DNA of 53,779 bases from DATJHM01 sp035493895 (GTDB taxonomy: Bacteria; Chloroflexota; Ktedonobacteria; Ktedonobacterales; Ktedonobacteraceae), in the NCBI GenBank assembly GCA_035493895.1, contig DATJHM010000003.1, forward strand, positions 1 through 53,779, in the 5' to 3' direction. A model generated the notes under the pieces. It saw only the letters and a list, made by a program, of their open reading frames with translations. It did no database searches and was not told the DNA's origin. The position numbers and the translations under genes were made by a program. This document shows, in pieces, positions 1 to 8,553 of the stretch (its first letter is position 1; every line of letters starts with the position of its first letter).

Positions 1-2261
1 GCCAGATCGTACTGGCCTCGATCCTGATAGAGTCGCGCCAGATCATGCAGGGTATCGGCAGTGTTGGGATGCTCGGCCCCCAGCGCCTGCTCCTGAACCG
101 CCAGGGCACGTTGATAGAATGGTTCGGCTTCTATGTACTTACCTTGATCCTGGTAGAGTTGCGCCAGATAGTACAGAGTACGTGCTGTCTGAAGATTAGA
201 TGCGCCCAGCGCTTGCTCATAGATAGTCAATGCGCGTTGATAAAGTGTTTTGGCTTGATCGTATTGGCCTTGATCCTGGTAGAGTTGCGCTAGATTGTGC
301 AGAGTACGGGCTGTCTGAGGATCAGAGGATCCCAGTGCCTGCTCGCGAATGGCGAGGGCGCGTTGGTAGAGCGGTTCGGCCTGATCGTATCGGCCTTGAT
401 CCTGATAGAGTCGCGCCAGATTGTGCAAGGTTTCAGCGGTGTCAGGGTGAAAGGCTCCCAACACCCGTTCGCGAATGGCGAGGGCGCGCTGATAGAGCGG
501 TTCGGCCTGATCGTACTGAGCACGTCTGTATAAATAATCTGCTGCTTTTTTCAGTAACGCAGCCAACTCCTGGTCATTGGCTTGATCCATTGTGACGCTG
601 GCATACAGGAGTACATGTGATATGAGACGCTCGCATTGTCCCCAGACCTCATAGATAACGTCAGGAAAGACGGCGTTGAGGGTGGTAACGGCTCGCTGAG
701 TCCACAGTTTTTCCGCTTCAGTCGTCAGAGCGTCTTGCAATACGGTTTGCACTAAGCGATGAATGCTCAGCATTCTTTCCTTCATATTCCGATGGATCAG
801 GGAGTAGGCTCCCAGGGTCGCAATGGCTTCATCCAGGGCAACGTCGTTTTCGGCTACAGTTGCAAGCGACGGACCAAGATGACTGGCACCTTGCATGATG
901 AGTTCAACCGGAATGGCATCAGGATGCAAGAAGGCGCACAGCCGTAGCAGATCAGCAGCAATGGGACTTCTCTGCTCAACCTTCTCAAAAGAGAGAGACC
1001 ACGTAGTAGCCACCGGTTCAGGGTGATCCGCAACTACCCCACCACGCCGTTTCAAGAGGAGCGTTCGACGAGTTCGGTAACGCTGCTGGTAGTCTAACAG
1101 ACTACATTGCACTTCTTCGATAAAAGCTCCCGCCTGATCGAGTGCTAGAGGCAGTCCTCCCAATTCTTTACAGATCTCACGCCCTATCGCGACATCAGCA
1201 GAGGAGGCCGTATCCAGAGAGGCATTCTGTGCAATCAGGCCAACACGACGTAACAAGAGCAACGCGCCCGTATCCAGCTTCATCGTATCTACTTCAATGC
1301 GTTGGGCAAGTCTTCCCATTGATTGAGCACGAGTGGTCAGCAGAATATGACCACCAAATACGGTGGGAATGAACTCACGCACAATAGCCAGATCATCAGC
1401 ATTATCAAAGATGAGGAGCCATTCCCTATGGGTTTTGAGCCATTGCCCCACGGCCTGCACAATGATCGTCTGATCCTTTTCATCTTTCTCTGAAAGATTC
1501 AGCATTCCTGCAATCGTAACATAACCTGAAACCAGGGCCTCATGCGTGTCGGCACGTACCCAGAAGATCGTCTGGTAATCCTGTCGATGCCGATAAGCAT
1601 ATTCTACTGCAATCTGCGTTTTTCCAATCCCGCCCAATCCACTGATGGCTTGTGGCTGAGAAAGCGTTGTTGATTGCCCTGTCTTGAGCGTTCTGGCAAG
1701 CTGTTCCAACAGTGCTTCTTGTCCAGTGAAGAACGGATTAGGTGGAAAGGGGATGTTAAGGCGGGTGGTAAGCGCAGCAGTAGGGGTTCCAACCGTCAGA
1801 TGCTGCCGTACATCTGAGAGTGCGGCCTTGATGCCCTGAACGACATTTTTCCATGCTTCATCCCGGTTAGGCCAACTGGTAATGGGTTCGGCATTCGTCG
1901 GCAAAACTGAAAGGTGCTTGAAGGGGGCATTTTCCCAGTCCACAGGACGCACCAGGATGGGGATCACGCAGGCTTCATTCAGGCTCTGTCGCTCTAAAGC
2001 ACGTTTCATCTCAACTTCGTAGCGGGAGTCCGAGGTCAGGTAATCAGCACTGATGAGCAGGAGAATGATCGAAGCGCTATTCAGATGCGAATCGATATTT
2101 TGTGCCCAATTAGCGCCAGGAAGAAGGAGACGATCATGCCAGGCAAAAATAAGGCCCTGGCGCTTGAGCAGACTAAGATGCGCTTCCAGTTCGCGAAACC
2201 ATATTTTGTCCTCAGGAGCATAGGAACAGAAGATCTCAATGGGAGTCCCGGCATCAGACAT
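1..2261 (-). CDS. TIR-NB-ARC-TPR protein (bacterial NLR-like), C-terminus cut by window edge
   Basis: Reading from an ATG at 2261 leftwards, the frame stays open for 753 codons to the window edge, so the 3' end is missing. An AGAGGAGA ribosome site lies just upstream (about 2266-2276). Residues 1-130 look like a TIR domain (IEIFCSYAPEDK near the start, then ISADYLTSDSRYEVEM, which carries a glutamate at the usual NADase position). Residues 165-470 form an NB-ARC ATPase: P-loop GLGGIGKT at 208-215, kinase-2 WLLIFDNADD, and a GLPLALDQAG motif. From residue 580 there are 42-residue kinesin-light-chain-type TPRs (126-bp period, at least four). Known relatives act as ligand-sensing STAND switches, and many bacterial ones are antiphage. 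The ligand and the role here are unknown. The TPR repeats are nearly identical to each other, so the true repeat number could be affected by assembly. Confidence 0.93.
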   Translation of the reverse strand, partial: MSDAGTPIEIFCSYAPEDKIWFRELEAHLSLLKRQGLIFAWHDRLLLPGANWAQNIDSHLNSASIILLLISADYLTSDSRYEVEMKRALERQSLNEACVIPILVRPVDWENAPFKHLSVLPTNAEPITSWPNRDEAWKNVVQGIKAALSDVRQHLTVGTPTAALTTRLNIPFPPNPFFTGQEALLEQLARTLKTGQSTTLSQPQAISGLGGIGKTQIAVEYAYRHRQDYQTIFWVRADTHEALVSGYVTIAGMLNLSEKDEKDQTIIVQAVGQWLKTHREWLLIFDNADDLAIVREFIPTVFGGHILLTTRAQSMGRLAQRIEVDTMKLDTGALLLLRRVGLIAQNASLDTASSADVAIGREICKELGGLPLALDQAGAFIEEVQCSLLDYQQRYRTRRTLLLKRRGGVVADHPEPVATTWSLSFEKVEQRSPIAADLLRLCAFLHPDAIPVELIMQGASHLGPSLATVAENDVALDEAIATLGAYSLIHRNMKERMLSIHRLVQTVLQDALTTEAEKLWTQRAVTTLNAVFPDVIYEVWGQCERLISHVLLYASVTMDQANDQELAALLKKAADYLYRRAQYDQAEPLYQRALAIRERVLGAFHPDTAETLHNLARLYQDQGRYDQAEPLYQRALAIREQALGSSDPQTARTLHNLAQLYQDQGQYDQAKTLYQRALTIYEQALGASNLQTARTLYYLAQLYQDQGKYIEAEPFYQRALAVQEQALGAEHPNTADTLHDLARLYQDRGQYDL

Positions 2262-2316
2262 CGCGGTATCTCCTCTGCGCTTCAAACGATCTACAATCCT
2301 GCCATTACTGTATAGC

Positions 2317-2370
2317 TCCAGTTTAATGTAGCCTTAGTATATAGATCCAGTTTAATGTGGTCTTAGTATA
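2317..2370. repeat. Two 25-bp near-direct repeats upstream of the TIR-NB-ARC gene
   Basis: A 25-bp segment at 2317-2341 beginning TCCAGTTTAATGT is repeated at 2346-2370 with two differences. The period is 29 bp. The pair lies 56-109 bp upstream of the start codon at 2261, in the promoter region of that gene, so an operator or promoter duplication is plausible. No regulator can be named. Confidence 0.6.
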
Positions 2371-2681
2371 GCGCAGCGCAAGTAAAAGTGCAAGAAGTGC
2401 TAAAAGTTGTAAATTCACCATTATAAATATACAAGAGGATTCAGTGATGCTGAAATACTATAGAATCAGATCCTATGAAAACGCTCGGTTGACCTGGGCA
2501 GTCAATGTATGAGACAATATTTGGCAGTATCGGAAAAACTATTCAGGCTAGAGCTGAACTCAGGCAAGGTTCAACATGTAGGGTATTTTTTACTGCTATT
2601 ATCAGACGTATCTGGTGCGATACACCTGCTTGAATCGGCGTTGATTTTTACGTGTATCCTGGTAGTTGCTAAGGATGGTCT
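2371..2681. other. Intergenic stretch, no gene seen
   Basis: This AT-rich spacer separates the divergent TIR-NB-ARC and GH13 genes. I see no open frame with a ribosome site, no RNA gene and no strong hairpin. It must hold the promoter for the + strand gene, but I could not pick a convincing -35/-10 pair. Confidence 0.5.
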
Positions 2682-4547
2682 ATGATCTACGAGCATTGGA
2701 CAAAAAGTGTTCACCACGATGGCTCACCCTACTACGTGGTCGGCAGTCCTCTTCATCCTGGTTCAAAAGTAACGCTGAGATTGCGTACCGGTATACAGAC
2801 ACCCGTTGAACGCGTCTTTCTTCGCACCACTCCTGATGGTGAGCAATGCATGCAGGTAATGAGTCAAATCAACGTCGATAGGGTATCGCGTTGGTGGGAG
2901 ATTGCACTTGAACTTCGCATGGCGAGCACAAATTATCGTTTCTTCCTGGAAGCAGCAGACGGCGGTTACTGGTTTTCGGGTAGCGGCATTACACGTCATA
3001 GTCCTACCGATGCGACCGATTTCAAAATCCTGGCGCAGTATCACGCCCCGGCCTGGGTACACGACAGCGTCTTTTACCAGATTTTCCCAGATCGTTTCTA
3101 TGATGGTGATCCCTCTAATAATGTGCGTACCGGTGAGTATCTGTATTATGGACAACCTGTCGTTGCACGTGCCTGGGGTGAACGCCCGAGTCCTCATTCC
3201 GCGTCGGGCGGCTACGAGTTTTTTGGTGGCGACCTCCAGGGTATTACGCAAAAGCTGGATTACCTTGAAGACCTGGGGGTTTCTGCTCTCTATCTCACAC
3301 CCATCTTTACCGCGCCTAGCAATCATAAATACGATATTGCTGACTACAAACAAGTCGATCCTCACGTTGGTGGAAATGTGGGCTTGATAGAACTACGGGA
3401 GAGCTTAAGCAGACGTAATATGCGCTTGCTGCTTGACATTGTTCCTAACCATAGTGGCTCAGGCAACTCCTGGTTTCTCGATGCTCAATCCAATCCATCA
3501 GCTCCAACGGCTGAATTCTATACCTTCCACCAGTATCCTGAAAAGTATGAGGCCTGGATGGGGTTGGACAACCTACCCAAGTTAAATTATCGCAGTGAAC
3601 GCCTGCGTGAGTATATGTATAGTGGCAAAGATTCGGTAATGCGCTCCTGGCTGAAGCCGCCATTTTGTATTGATGGCTGGCGTATTGATGCTGTGAATAT
3701 GTTAGCGCGACAGGGCGAGATACAGCTAAATGACGAGGTTATCTGCGGGATGCGGCGTGCTGTCAAAGCTGAAAATCCTGATGCTTACTTAATAGGTGAG
3801 CATACCTATGATGGTACCGCGTACTTACAAGGCGACAAACTGGATGCTACGATGAACTACGGAGGCTTTATGTCTCCTGTCATACAATGGCTGACGAACC
3901 ACGATGTGGTACAGGTCTGGCAGGGCGAACGGCCCAATACACAATCCATTCCAGCTGAAGTAATGGTGGCTCAATGGCAGACGTTCCTGGCCGCTATTCC
4001 GTGGCAAATCGCTATCCAGCAATTCAATCTGCTCGGCAGTCACGATACCCGGCGTATTTTGACCCTTGTAGGCGGAGATGTCGCACGCGTGCGCGTGGCC
4101 GCAACCCTACTCTTTACTTATCCTGGAGTGCCATGTATCTATTATGGCGACGAGATTGGTATGCTTGGTGCTGCCGATCCGGATAACAGACGCTGTATGC
4201 TCTGGGATCAAGATGCGTGGAACGGCGAACTCCACAGCTACTTCAAAACGCTTATCCACTTGCGGCGTAGTTCTCTGGCTTTATGCCAGGGTGGTTTCCA
4301 GCTTGTCTATGCGCATGAGAATACCGTTGCATTCATACGCGAGGCTTCCCAGGAACGCATGCTTGTTATTGCGCGCCGCGCGAGTGATGGACTGGTGGCG
4401 CTTCCTGTACAACATGCCGATTTACCTGATGGTACCCACCTCTACGAAATGCTGACAGGTATGGAGGAGGTTATCTCTGACGGAAAGCTGTCCCTCGCCA
4501 GCCTGCCAACTGTTGGTGGACAGATCTGGCGTGTGGTCTTTGCGTAG
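2682..4547 (+). CDS. Alpha-glucosidase / neopullulanase-type GH13 enzyme
   Basis: The 621-residue protein starts at an ATG preceded by AAGGAT. Residues 1-120 resemble an N-terminal CBM34-like beta domain. The GH13 barrel begins near 130 (FYQIFPDRFYDGDP) and includes DIVPNHSG near 252. The nucleophile is Asp336 in GWRIDAVN, the acid/base Glu373 in YLIGEH, and the transition-state Asp455 in GSHDTRR. All three catalytic carboxylates are therefore present. This pattern fits the cyclomaltodextrinase/neopullulanase/MalZ group, which hydrolyses short alpha-1,4-glucans in the cytoplasm. No signal peptide is visible. It has no sugar transporter next to it and is convergent with the phosphate operon. 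Exact specificity cannot be read from the sequence. Confidence 0.92.
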   Translation: MIYEHWTKSVHHDGSPYYVVGSPLHPGSKVTLRLRTGIQTPVERVFLRTTPDGEQCMQVMSQINVDRVSRWWEIALELRMASTNYRFFLEAADGGYWFSGSGITRHSPTDATDFKILAQYHAPAWVHDSVFYQIFPDRFYDGDPSNNVRTGEYLYYGQPVVARAWGERPSPHSASGGYEFFGGDLQGITQKLDYLEDLGVSALYLTPIFTAPSNHKYDIADYKQVDPHVGGNVGLIELRESLSRRNMRLLLDIVPNHSGSGNSWFLDAQSNPSAPTAEFYTFHQYPEKYEAWMGLDNLPKLNYRSERLREYMYSGKDSVMRSWLKPPFCIDGWRIDAVNMLARQGEIQLNDEVICGMRRAVKAENPDAYLIGEHTYDGTAYLQGDKLDATMNYGGFMSPVIQWLTNHDVVQVWQGERPNTQSIPAEVMVAQWQTFLAAIPWQIAIQQFNLLGSHDTRRILTLVGGDVARVRVAATLLFTYPGVPCIYYGDEIGMLGAADPDNRRCMLWDQDAWNGELHSYFKTLIHLRRSSLALCQGGFQLVYAHENTVAFIREASQERMLVIARRASDGLVALPVQHADLPDGTHLYEMLTGMEEVISDGKLSLASLPTVGGQIWRVVFA

Positions 4548-4598
4548 AGCATAGCTCATCTCTCAATCGGGCACAGCTCAACAAACCATCATCGTGGA

Positions 4599-5327
4599 TT
4601 ACCAGCGATAGACATATCCCACGCCGCGTACCGTCTGAATCAGCTTCGGATTGGCCGGATCTTCCTCCAGCTTTTCTCGTAGCCATCGTACGTGCACGTC
4701 AACCGTACGTGTATCGCCAGCATAGTCATAGCCCCAGACATTGTGAAGTAATTGATCGCGGGTGAGAACGGTGCCCCGGTTGCGTACAAGATAGGTGAGG
4801 AGCTCGAACTGCTTCGGCTGTAGTTCCATATCCTGACCACGACAATTCACGCGCCGTCCGGCCAGATCGATGCGGAGTGGACCCGCCACCAGATCGCGAC
4901 TGTTTGGTCGTTCCGCAGGTGAATCCGGCTTACTACTCTCTACGTTGCCAGGATAGTCCGCTCGCCTGAGCAGAGCACGTACCCGCGCTAACAACTCACG
5001 CCGACCAAAGGGTTTGGTGATGTAGTCGTCGGCCCCAATCTCCAGGCCAACGACTTTATCAATCTCATCCCCTTTTGCGGTCAGCATGACTATGGGGGTG
5101 GTCGCCGTTGCGTTCTCGCGACGTAACTGGCGACATACCTCCAGACCATCCATACCAGGAAGCATAATGTCAAGAATAATCAGATCAGGGATCTCACTGT
5201 GGGCGGCCTCAAGCGCACTGCTGCCATCCGCAGCAGTGACGACCCGGTAACCGGCTTGTTCCAGGTTATAAGCCAGCGTTTCTACCAGAACATCTTCGTC
5301 GTCTACTACGAGAATTGTGCGTGTCAC
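4599..5327 (-). CDS. OmpR/PhoB-family response regulator, last gene of the pst operon
   Basis: A 242-residue two-domain regulator. The start is GTG at 5327 with GGAGG seven bases upstream. Residues 1-120 form a receiver domain (VVDDED acidic pair, phospho-acceptor Asp in LIILDIMLPG near residue 53, Lys in TKPFG). Residues 140-240 form a winged-helix DNA-binding domain ending GVGYVYRW. It lies 27 bp downstream of pstB on the same strand, so it is probably co-transcribed and is the likely PhoB/PhoP-type activator of this operon. No histidine kinase or phoU is adjacent. Assignment as PhoB rests on context. Confidence 0.93.
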   Translation of the reverse strand: MTRTILVVDDEDVLVETLAYNLEQAGYRVVTAADGSSALEAAHSEIPDLIILDIMLPGMDGLEVCRQLRRENATATTPIVMLTAKGDEIDKVVGLEIGADDYITKPFGRRELLARVRALLRRADYPGNVESSKPDSPAERPNSRDLVAGPLRIDLAGRRVNCRGQDMELQPKQFELLTYLVRNRGTVLTRDQLLHNVWGYDYAGDTRTVDVHVRWLREKLEEDPANPKLIQTVRGVGYVYRW

Positions 5328-5354
5328 TGTTGTCCTCCGCCCGGGCTTTCGCTT

Positions 5355-6248
5355 TTAACCGAAACGCCCACTGATATAATCTTCTGTCTCTTTTTTCCTC
5401 GGTCGCTCAAAGAGATCCACAGTTGGTGCTACCTCGATGAGCTTACCGCTCAAGAAGAAACCTGTATATTGTGAAACACGCCCTGCCTGCTGCATATTGT
5501 GTGTCACTATAACTATTGTATAATCTTTTGAAAGCTCTGTGATGAGTTCTTCGATCCTTAACGTTGCGATTGGATCAAGGGCCGATGCTGGCTCGTCCAT
5601 GAGCAATATGTCCGGTTTGACGGCCAGGGCGCGTGCAATACAGAGACGCTGCTGCTGTCCACCCGAGAGGCCTAAGGCGGAGGTATGTAAGCGATCTTTC
5701 ACTTCATTCCACAGAGCAGCACCGCGCAGGCTACTCTCGACCGTCTCTTTAATATAACTGGCTGATTTTCCCTGGATTCTCAATCCATAAGCGACGTTCT
5801 CGAAAATCGATTTGGGGAAGGGATTGGGACGCTGAAATACCATGCCGATACGCTGGCGCAGAAGCACGACATCGGTGTTTTTGGCATAAATATTCATTCC
5901 GTCGAACATGGCCTCACCCTCGGTACGCGTGCCCAGGATCAGGTCGTTCATGCGATTAAGCGTCCGTAAAAAGGTTGATTTTCCACAGCCGGAGGGTCCG
6001 ATCAGCGCAGTCACCTGACGCTCTCGTATCGGCATTGCTATATCGTAAAGGGCCTGTTTGGCTCCATAGAAAAAGTTCAGGCTTCTGACATCTATCTTCA
6101 CAGGTGCCGCTTGATCAAGCCTCTCGCTGGCATGGAATTCACCCATGATCTCTATATGCGATGTGCCCTCGTTGTTTTGCTCTACCTGAATCTCTCCATT
6201 GTTTTGTAAGGTTTGTTGTATGCTTCGGCGTAAGGGGTCCATACCCAT
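5355..6248 (-). CDS. pstB: Phosphate ABC transporter ATP-binding protein PstB
   Basis: A 297-residue ATPase. The open frame reaches 6497, but the ATG at 6248 has a strong AAGGAAAGGTG site eight bases upstream, and the extra residues before it are unlike PstB. Walker A GPSGCGKST is at 84-92, the ABC signature LSGGQQQR at 194-201, and Walker B ILLMDEP at 214-220. The region PNPFPKSIFENVAYG is typical of PstB. It powers phosphate import through PstA/PstC. The N-terminal 50 residues are a polar extension longer than in most PstB proteins. It is followed closely by the response regulator gene. Confidence 0.96.
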   Translation of the reverse strand: MGMDPLRRSIQQTLQNNGEIQVEQNNEGTSHIEIMGEFHASERLDQAAPVKIDVRSLNFFYGAKQALYDIAMPIRERQVTALIGPSGCGKSTFLRTLNRMNDLILGTRTEGEAMFDGMNIYAKNTDVVLLRQRIGMVFQRPNPFPKSIFENVAYGLRIQGKSASYIKETVESSLRGAALWNEVKDRLHTSALGLSGGQQQRLCIARALAVKPDILLMDEPASALDPIATLRIEELITELSKDYTIVIVTHNMQQAGRVSQYTGFFLSGKLIEVAPTVDLFERPRKKETEDYISGRFG

Positions 6249-6297
6249 GACTAGCACCTTTCCTTTGCAATATCTTCTACAACTTCTGTCTCTTACT

Positions 6298-6531
6298 TTA
6301 CATAATTTGATACTCTTTGTGCAATGGAATGGAGGCATCGACAATGAGGCGATCCGCCAGTACCACAAGTCGGATATAGCGTCCGGCCAGGGCCTTGCTG
6401 ATGAAGTATGGGCGTCCTTCATATGAGATATGGCCGCTACGTGCAACTTTTCGTGAAAAAATGTTCGCGCCCTCCGGCAACGTGGAGCCCGTCCCAATCC
6501 CCCCTGGGGAATCTACAGGTAAAACATTCAT
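6298..6531 (-). CDS. Small 77-aa protein between pstA and pstB, transposase C-terminal-like
   Basis: The ORF starts at ATG 6531 with GAGGA about ten bases upstream. It sits 60 bp after pstA and 49 bp before pstB in the same direction, so it is likely translated as part of the operon. Residues 33-70 contain GHISYEGRPYFISKALAG followed by a short hydrophobic strand pattern. This resembles the C-terminal beta-barrel of IS481/Mu-type integrases (gly-x-ile-x-tyr-x-gly-arg, then ALAG). No catalytic integrase core is present. It could be a domesticated fragment, a remnant, or an unrelated small beta protein. The place is unusual, because phoU is more often found in pst operons. Confidence 0.55.
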   Translation of the reverse strand: MNVLPVDSPGGIGTGSTLPEGANIFSRKVARSGHISYEGRPYFISKALAGRYIRLVVLADRLIVDASIPLHKEYQIM

Positions 6532-6591
6532 AACAGCATAGTCCTCGCTTTTAACCGCTGAGACATGGATTGTGTCTCAATTTTTGTACTG

Positions 6592-7521
6592 TTACGCCGC
6601 CGTTACCCGGCGCTCTATATAGCGACCAAGGACGCGTGCTCCCAGGTTAATCACCAGTAAAAGCACGATGAGTAGCGTCGACGAGCCAGCGGTGATCGTT
6701 GTTTCTTGAGCTGTAGTCAATCCGGTGCTACCTGCCCCTGGACCTGCTATGTAGTACAGATGGGTCGTCAGGGTATCACTCGCAATCGAAGGATTGCTGG
6801 TAAACACATTGGGCGGATTGGTCAGGCCCATGGTGTAGAGCAGGGCCGCCGCTTCGCCGATGATCTTACCCGCCGTCAGGATGAAGGCGGTGACGATGCC
6901 GGGCAGGGCAGAGGGGATGACTACTGTGCGAATAACACGCCACTTCGTTGCACCCAGGGCCAGTCCGCCCTCACGCAGTTCACGCGAAACCGAGCTCAGG
7001 GCATCTTCGAAGAGACGAAGCGCCAGTGGCAGGTTTAAGCAGAGCAGGGTAAGTGCTCCCGCTATACGGCTGGTACCCATGTGAAATGTGATACTAAATA
7101 CGAGTACACCAAACAGACCCAGGACGATGGATGGGACTGAAGCCAGCGTTTCTGCTGCAAAATGGATGAAGGTGACTAATCTTCCCTGCGTGGCATATTC
7201 GACAAGATAGATGGCGGCTGCCAGCGCTATCGGTATCGATATGACTTCTGCCAGGATGAGAATGTAGAAGGTGTTGAAAATTTCGCGACCAATGCCGAGG
7301 TTGCTTGTACCATAGAACTCTGGTTTGAAGAGGTAGGCCGCTCCCTGGATGAGCAGGTACAGGATGATGCCCACAAACAGGATGGCGACAATTGCTGCGA
7401 TGATCCATAAAATTGTCATGCCAACACGATTGCTGCCTTCGATACGTCGCACCACGCGCTTCAGATCTTCTATTTTCTCCTGGCTCTCGGGGGAAGCCTG
7501 GACTACTTGCTGCGCACTCAT
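6592..7521 (-). CDS. pstA: Phosphate ABC transporter permease PstA
   Basis: A 309-residue inner-membrane permease with a polar N-terminus (1-40), a first TM segment at about 41-65, and five further hydrophobic segments. The EAA-type loop REGGLALGATKWRVIRTVVIPSALPGI is present, as in PstA. The start ATG overlaps the pstC stop (ATGA, four bases), and AGGAG lies ten bases upstream. With PstC it forms the transmembrane channel for phosphate. The downstream neighbour is the 77-aa ORF rather than pstB directly. Confidence 0.95.
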   Translation of the reverse strand: MSAQQVVQASPESQEKIEDLKRVVRRIEGSNRVGMTILWIIAAIVAILFVGIILYLLIQGAAYLFKPEFYGTSNLGIGREIFNTFYILILAEVISIPIALAAAIYLVEYATQGRLVTFIHFAAETLASVPSIVLGLFGVLVFSITFHMGTSRIAGALTLLCLNLPLALRLFEDALSSVSRELREGGLALGATKWRVIRTVVIPSALPGIVTAFILTAGKIIGEAAALLYTMGLTNPPNVFTSNPSIASDTLTTHLYYIAGPGAGSTGLTTAQETTITAGSSTLLIVLLLVINLGARVLGRYIERRVTAA

Positions 7522-8462
7522 TTATACACACTCCTGCTGGCCAGATAACGACTGATGCATACAAAGATGAACGAAATGATCAGGAGGATGAATGCCAACG
7601 TATAGTACGCATCGCGACCCGCGCCGAAGGCCTCTCCAAAATCGATGGCTATATATTGTGTGATGTTCACGTTCGGCTGAAAGAATATGGCAAAAAGGTT
7701 TTTTGTTGGCGGGAGTTCGCTGCCGTTGAGTACCAGGCTCACTGCAAGCGTCTCTCCAATTGCACGCGCCATTCCCAGCACTACTGCGGTCGCCAATCCT
7801 GTGGTCGCGGCGGGCAAGATGGCTTTAAACATCATTTGCCAGCGCGTCGAACCCAACGCCAGACTTGCCTCACGCACACTATTCGGTACGGCACGCAATG
7901 CGTCAATGGAAATGCTGATAATGGTCGGTAATATCATGATTAATAAAACCAGGATCGCTGCTCCCCAACCATTGCCTGCGGTTTGATGGTTCCCAACGAT
8001 ATTGCCAACCAGACGCTGTAGGAAAGGTATGATTACGACCAGTCCGAAGAAGCCAACGACGACTGAGGGCATGCCGGTAAAAACTTCGATTAAGGGCTGC
8101 AATAGCCGCGTTAACCAGGGCGGGCTGACCTCTGTAAAGAAAAGTGCTGTTCCAAATGCCAGGGGTGTGGCAATAATTACTGATAAGAATGTAACGACGA
8201 TCGATCCGATAATGAGCCCACCGGCACCAAAAGAAGGATTTCCGTTGACATCTCCATTGCCTGTGGGGTCCCAATTGGTGCTGAAGAAAAACGTGGCAGG
8301 ATTGGCTCCTTCGCCAAATACTTTAAAGGCATTTACGCCCATAAATATGAAAACTGCGACAATGACTATAACCAGGAGTGCGGCACAAATGAAGAAAATA
8401 GTACGCGCTATGTTATCTGCTATGTACGCTGCTCCCTGCGATCGCTGTTCCACTTTTTGCAC
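7518..8462 (-). CDS. pstC: Phosphate ABC transporter permease PstC
   Basis: The protein is 314 residues if it starts at GTG 8462, six bases after AGGAGA. A longer open frame reaches 8642, but it would overlap pstS and lacks a ribosome site. The N-terminus VQKVEQRSQGAAYIADN leads into a first TM segment (FFICAALLVIVIVAVFIFMG). The EAA loop reads REASLALGSTRWQMMFKAILPAA. About six TM segments are visible. It is translationally coupled to pstA through ATGA. It pairs with PstA in the phosphate importer. Confidence 0.94.
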   Translation of the reverse strand: MQKVEQRSQGAAYIADNIARTIFFICAALLVIVIVAVFIFMGVNAFKVFGEGANPATFFFSTNWDPTGNGDVNGNPSFGAGGLIIGSIVVTFLSVIIATPLAFGTALFFTEVSPPWLTRLLQPLIEVFTGMPSVVVGFFGLVVIIPFLQRLVGNIVGNHQTAGNGWGAAILVLLIMILPTIISISIDALRAVPNSVREASLALGSTRWQMMFKAILPAATTGLATAVVLGMARAIGETLAVSLVLNGSELPPTKNLFAIFFQPNVNITQYIAIDFGEAFGAGRDAYYTLAFILLIISFIFVCISRYLASRSVYK

Positions 8463-8553
8463 GTACACTCTCCTTTCTGGGCTGGTATGGTAGATGTACA
8501 GGGTACATCCATGATATTCCCTGTACATCTCTGTTTCTTGTCGTTTGTCTACG

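Noticed and set aside
2763..3365. A 200-codon minus-strand frame inside the GH13 gene
   Set aside because: It is antisense to conserved GH13 catalytic motifs and has no family features.
6249..6497. N-terminal extension of PstB by 83 residues
   Set aside because: The ATG at 6248 has a strong ribosome site, the extra residues do not resemble PstB, and they overlap the 77-aa ORF.
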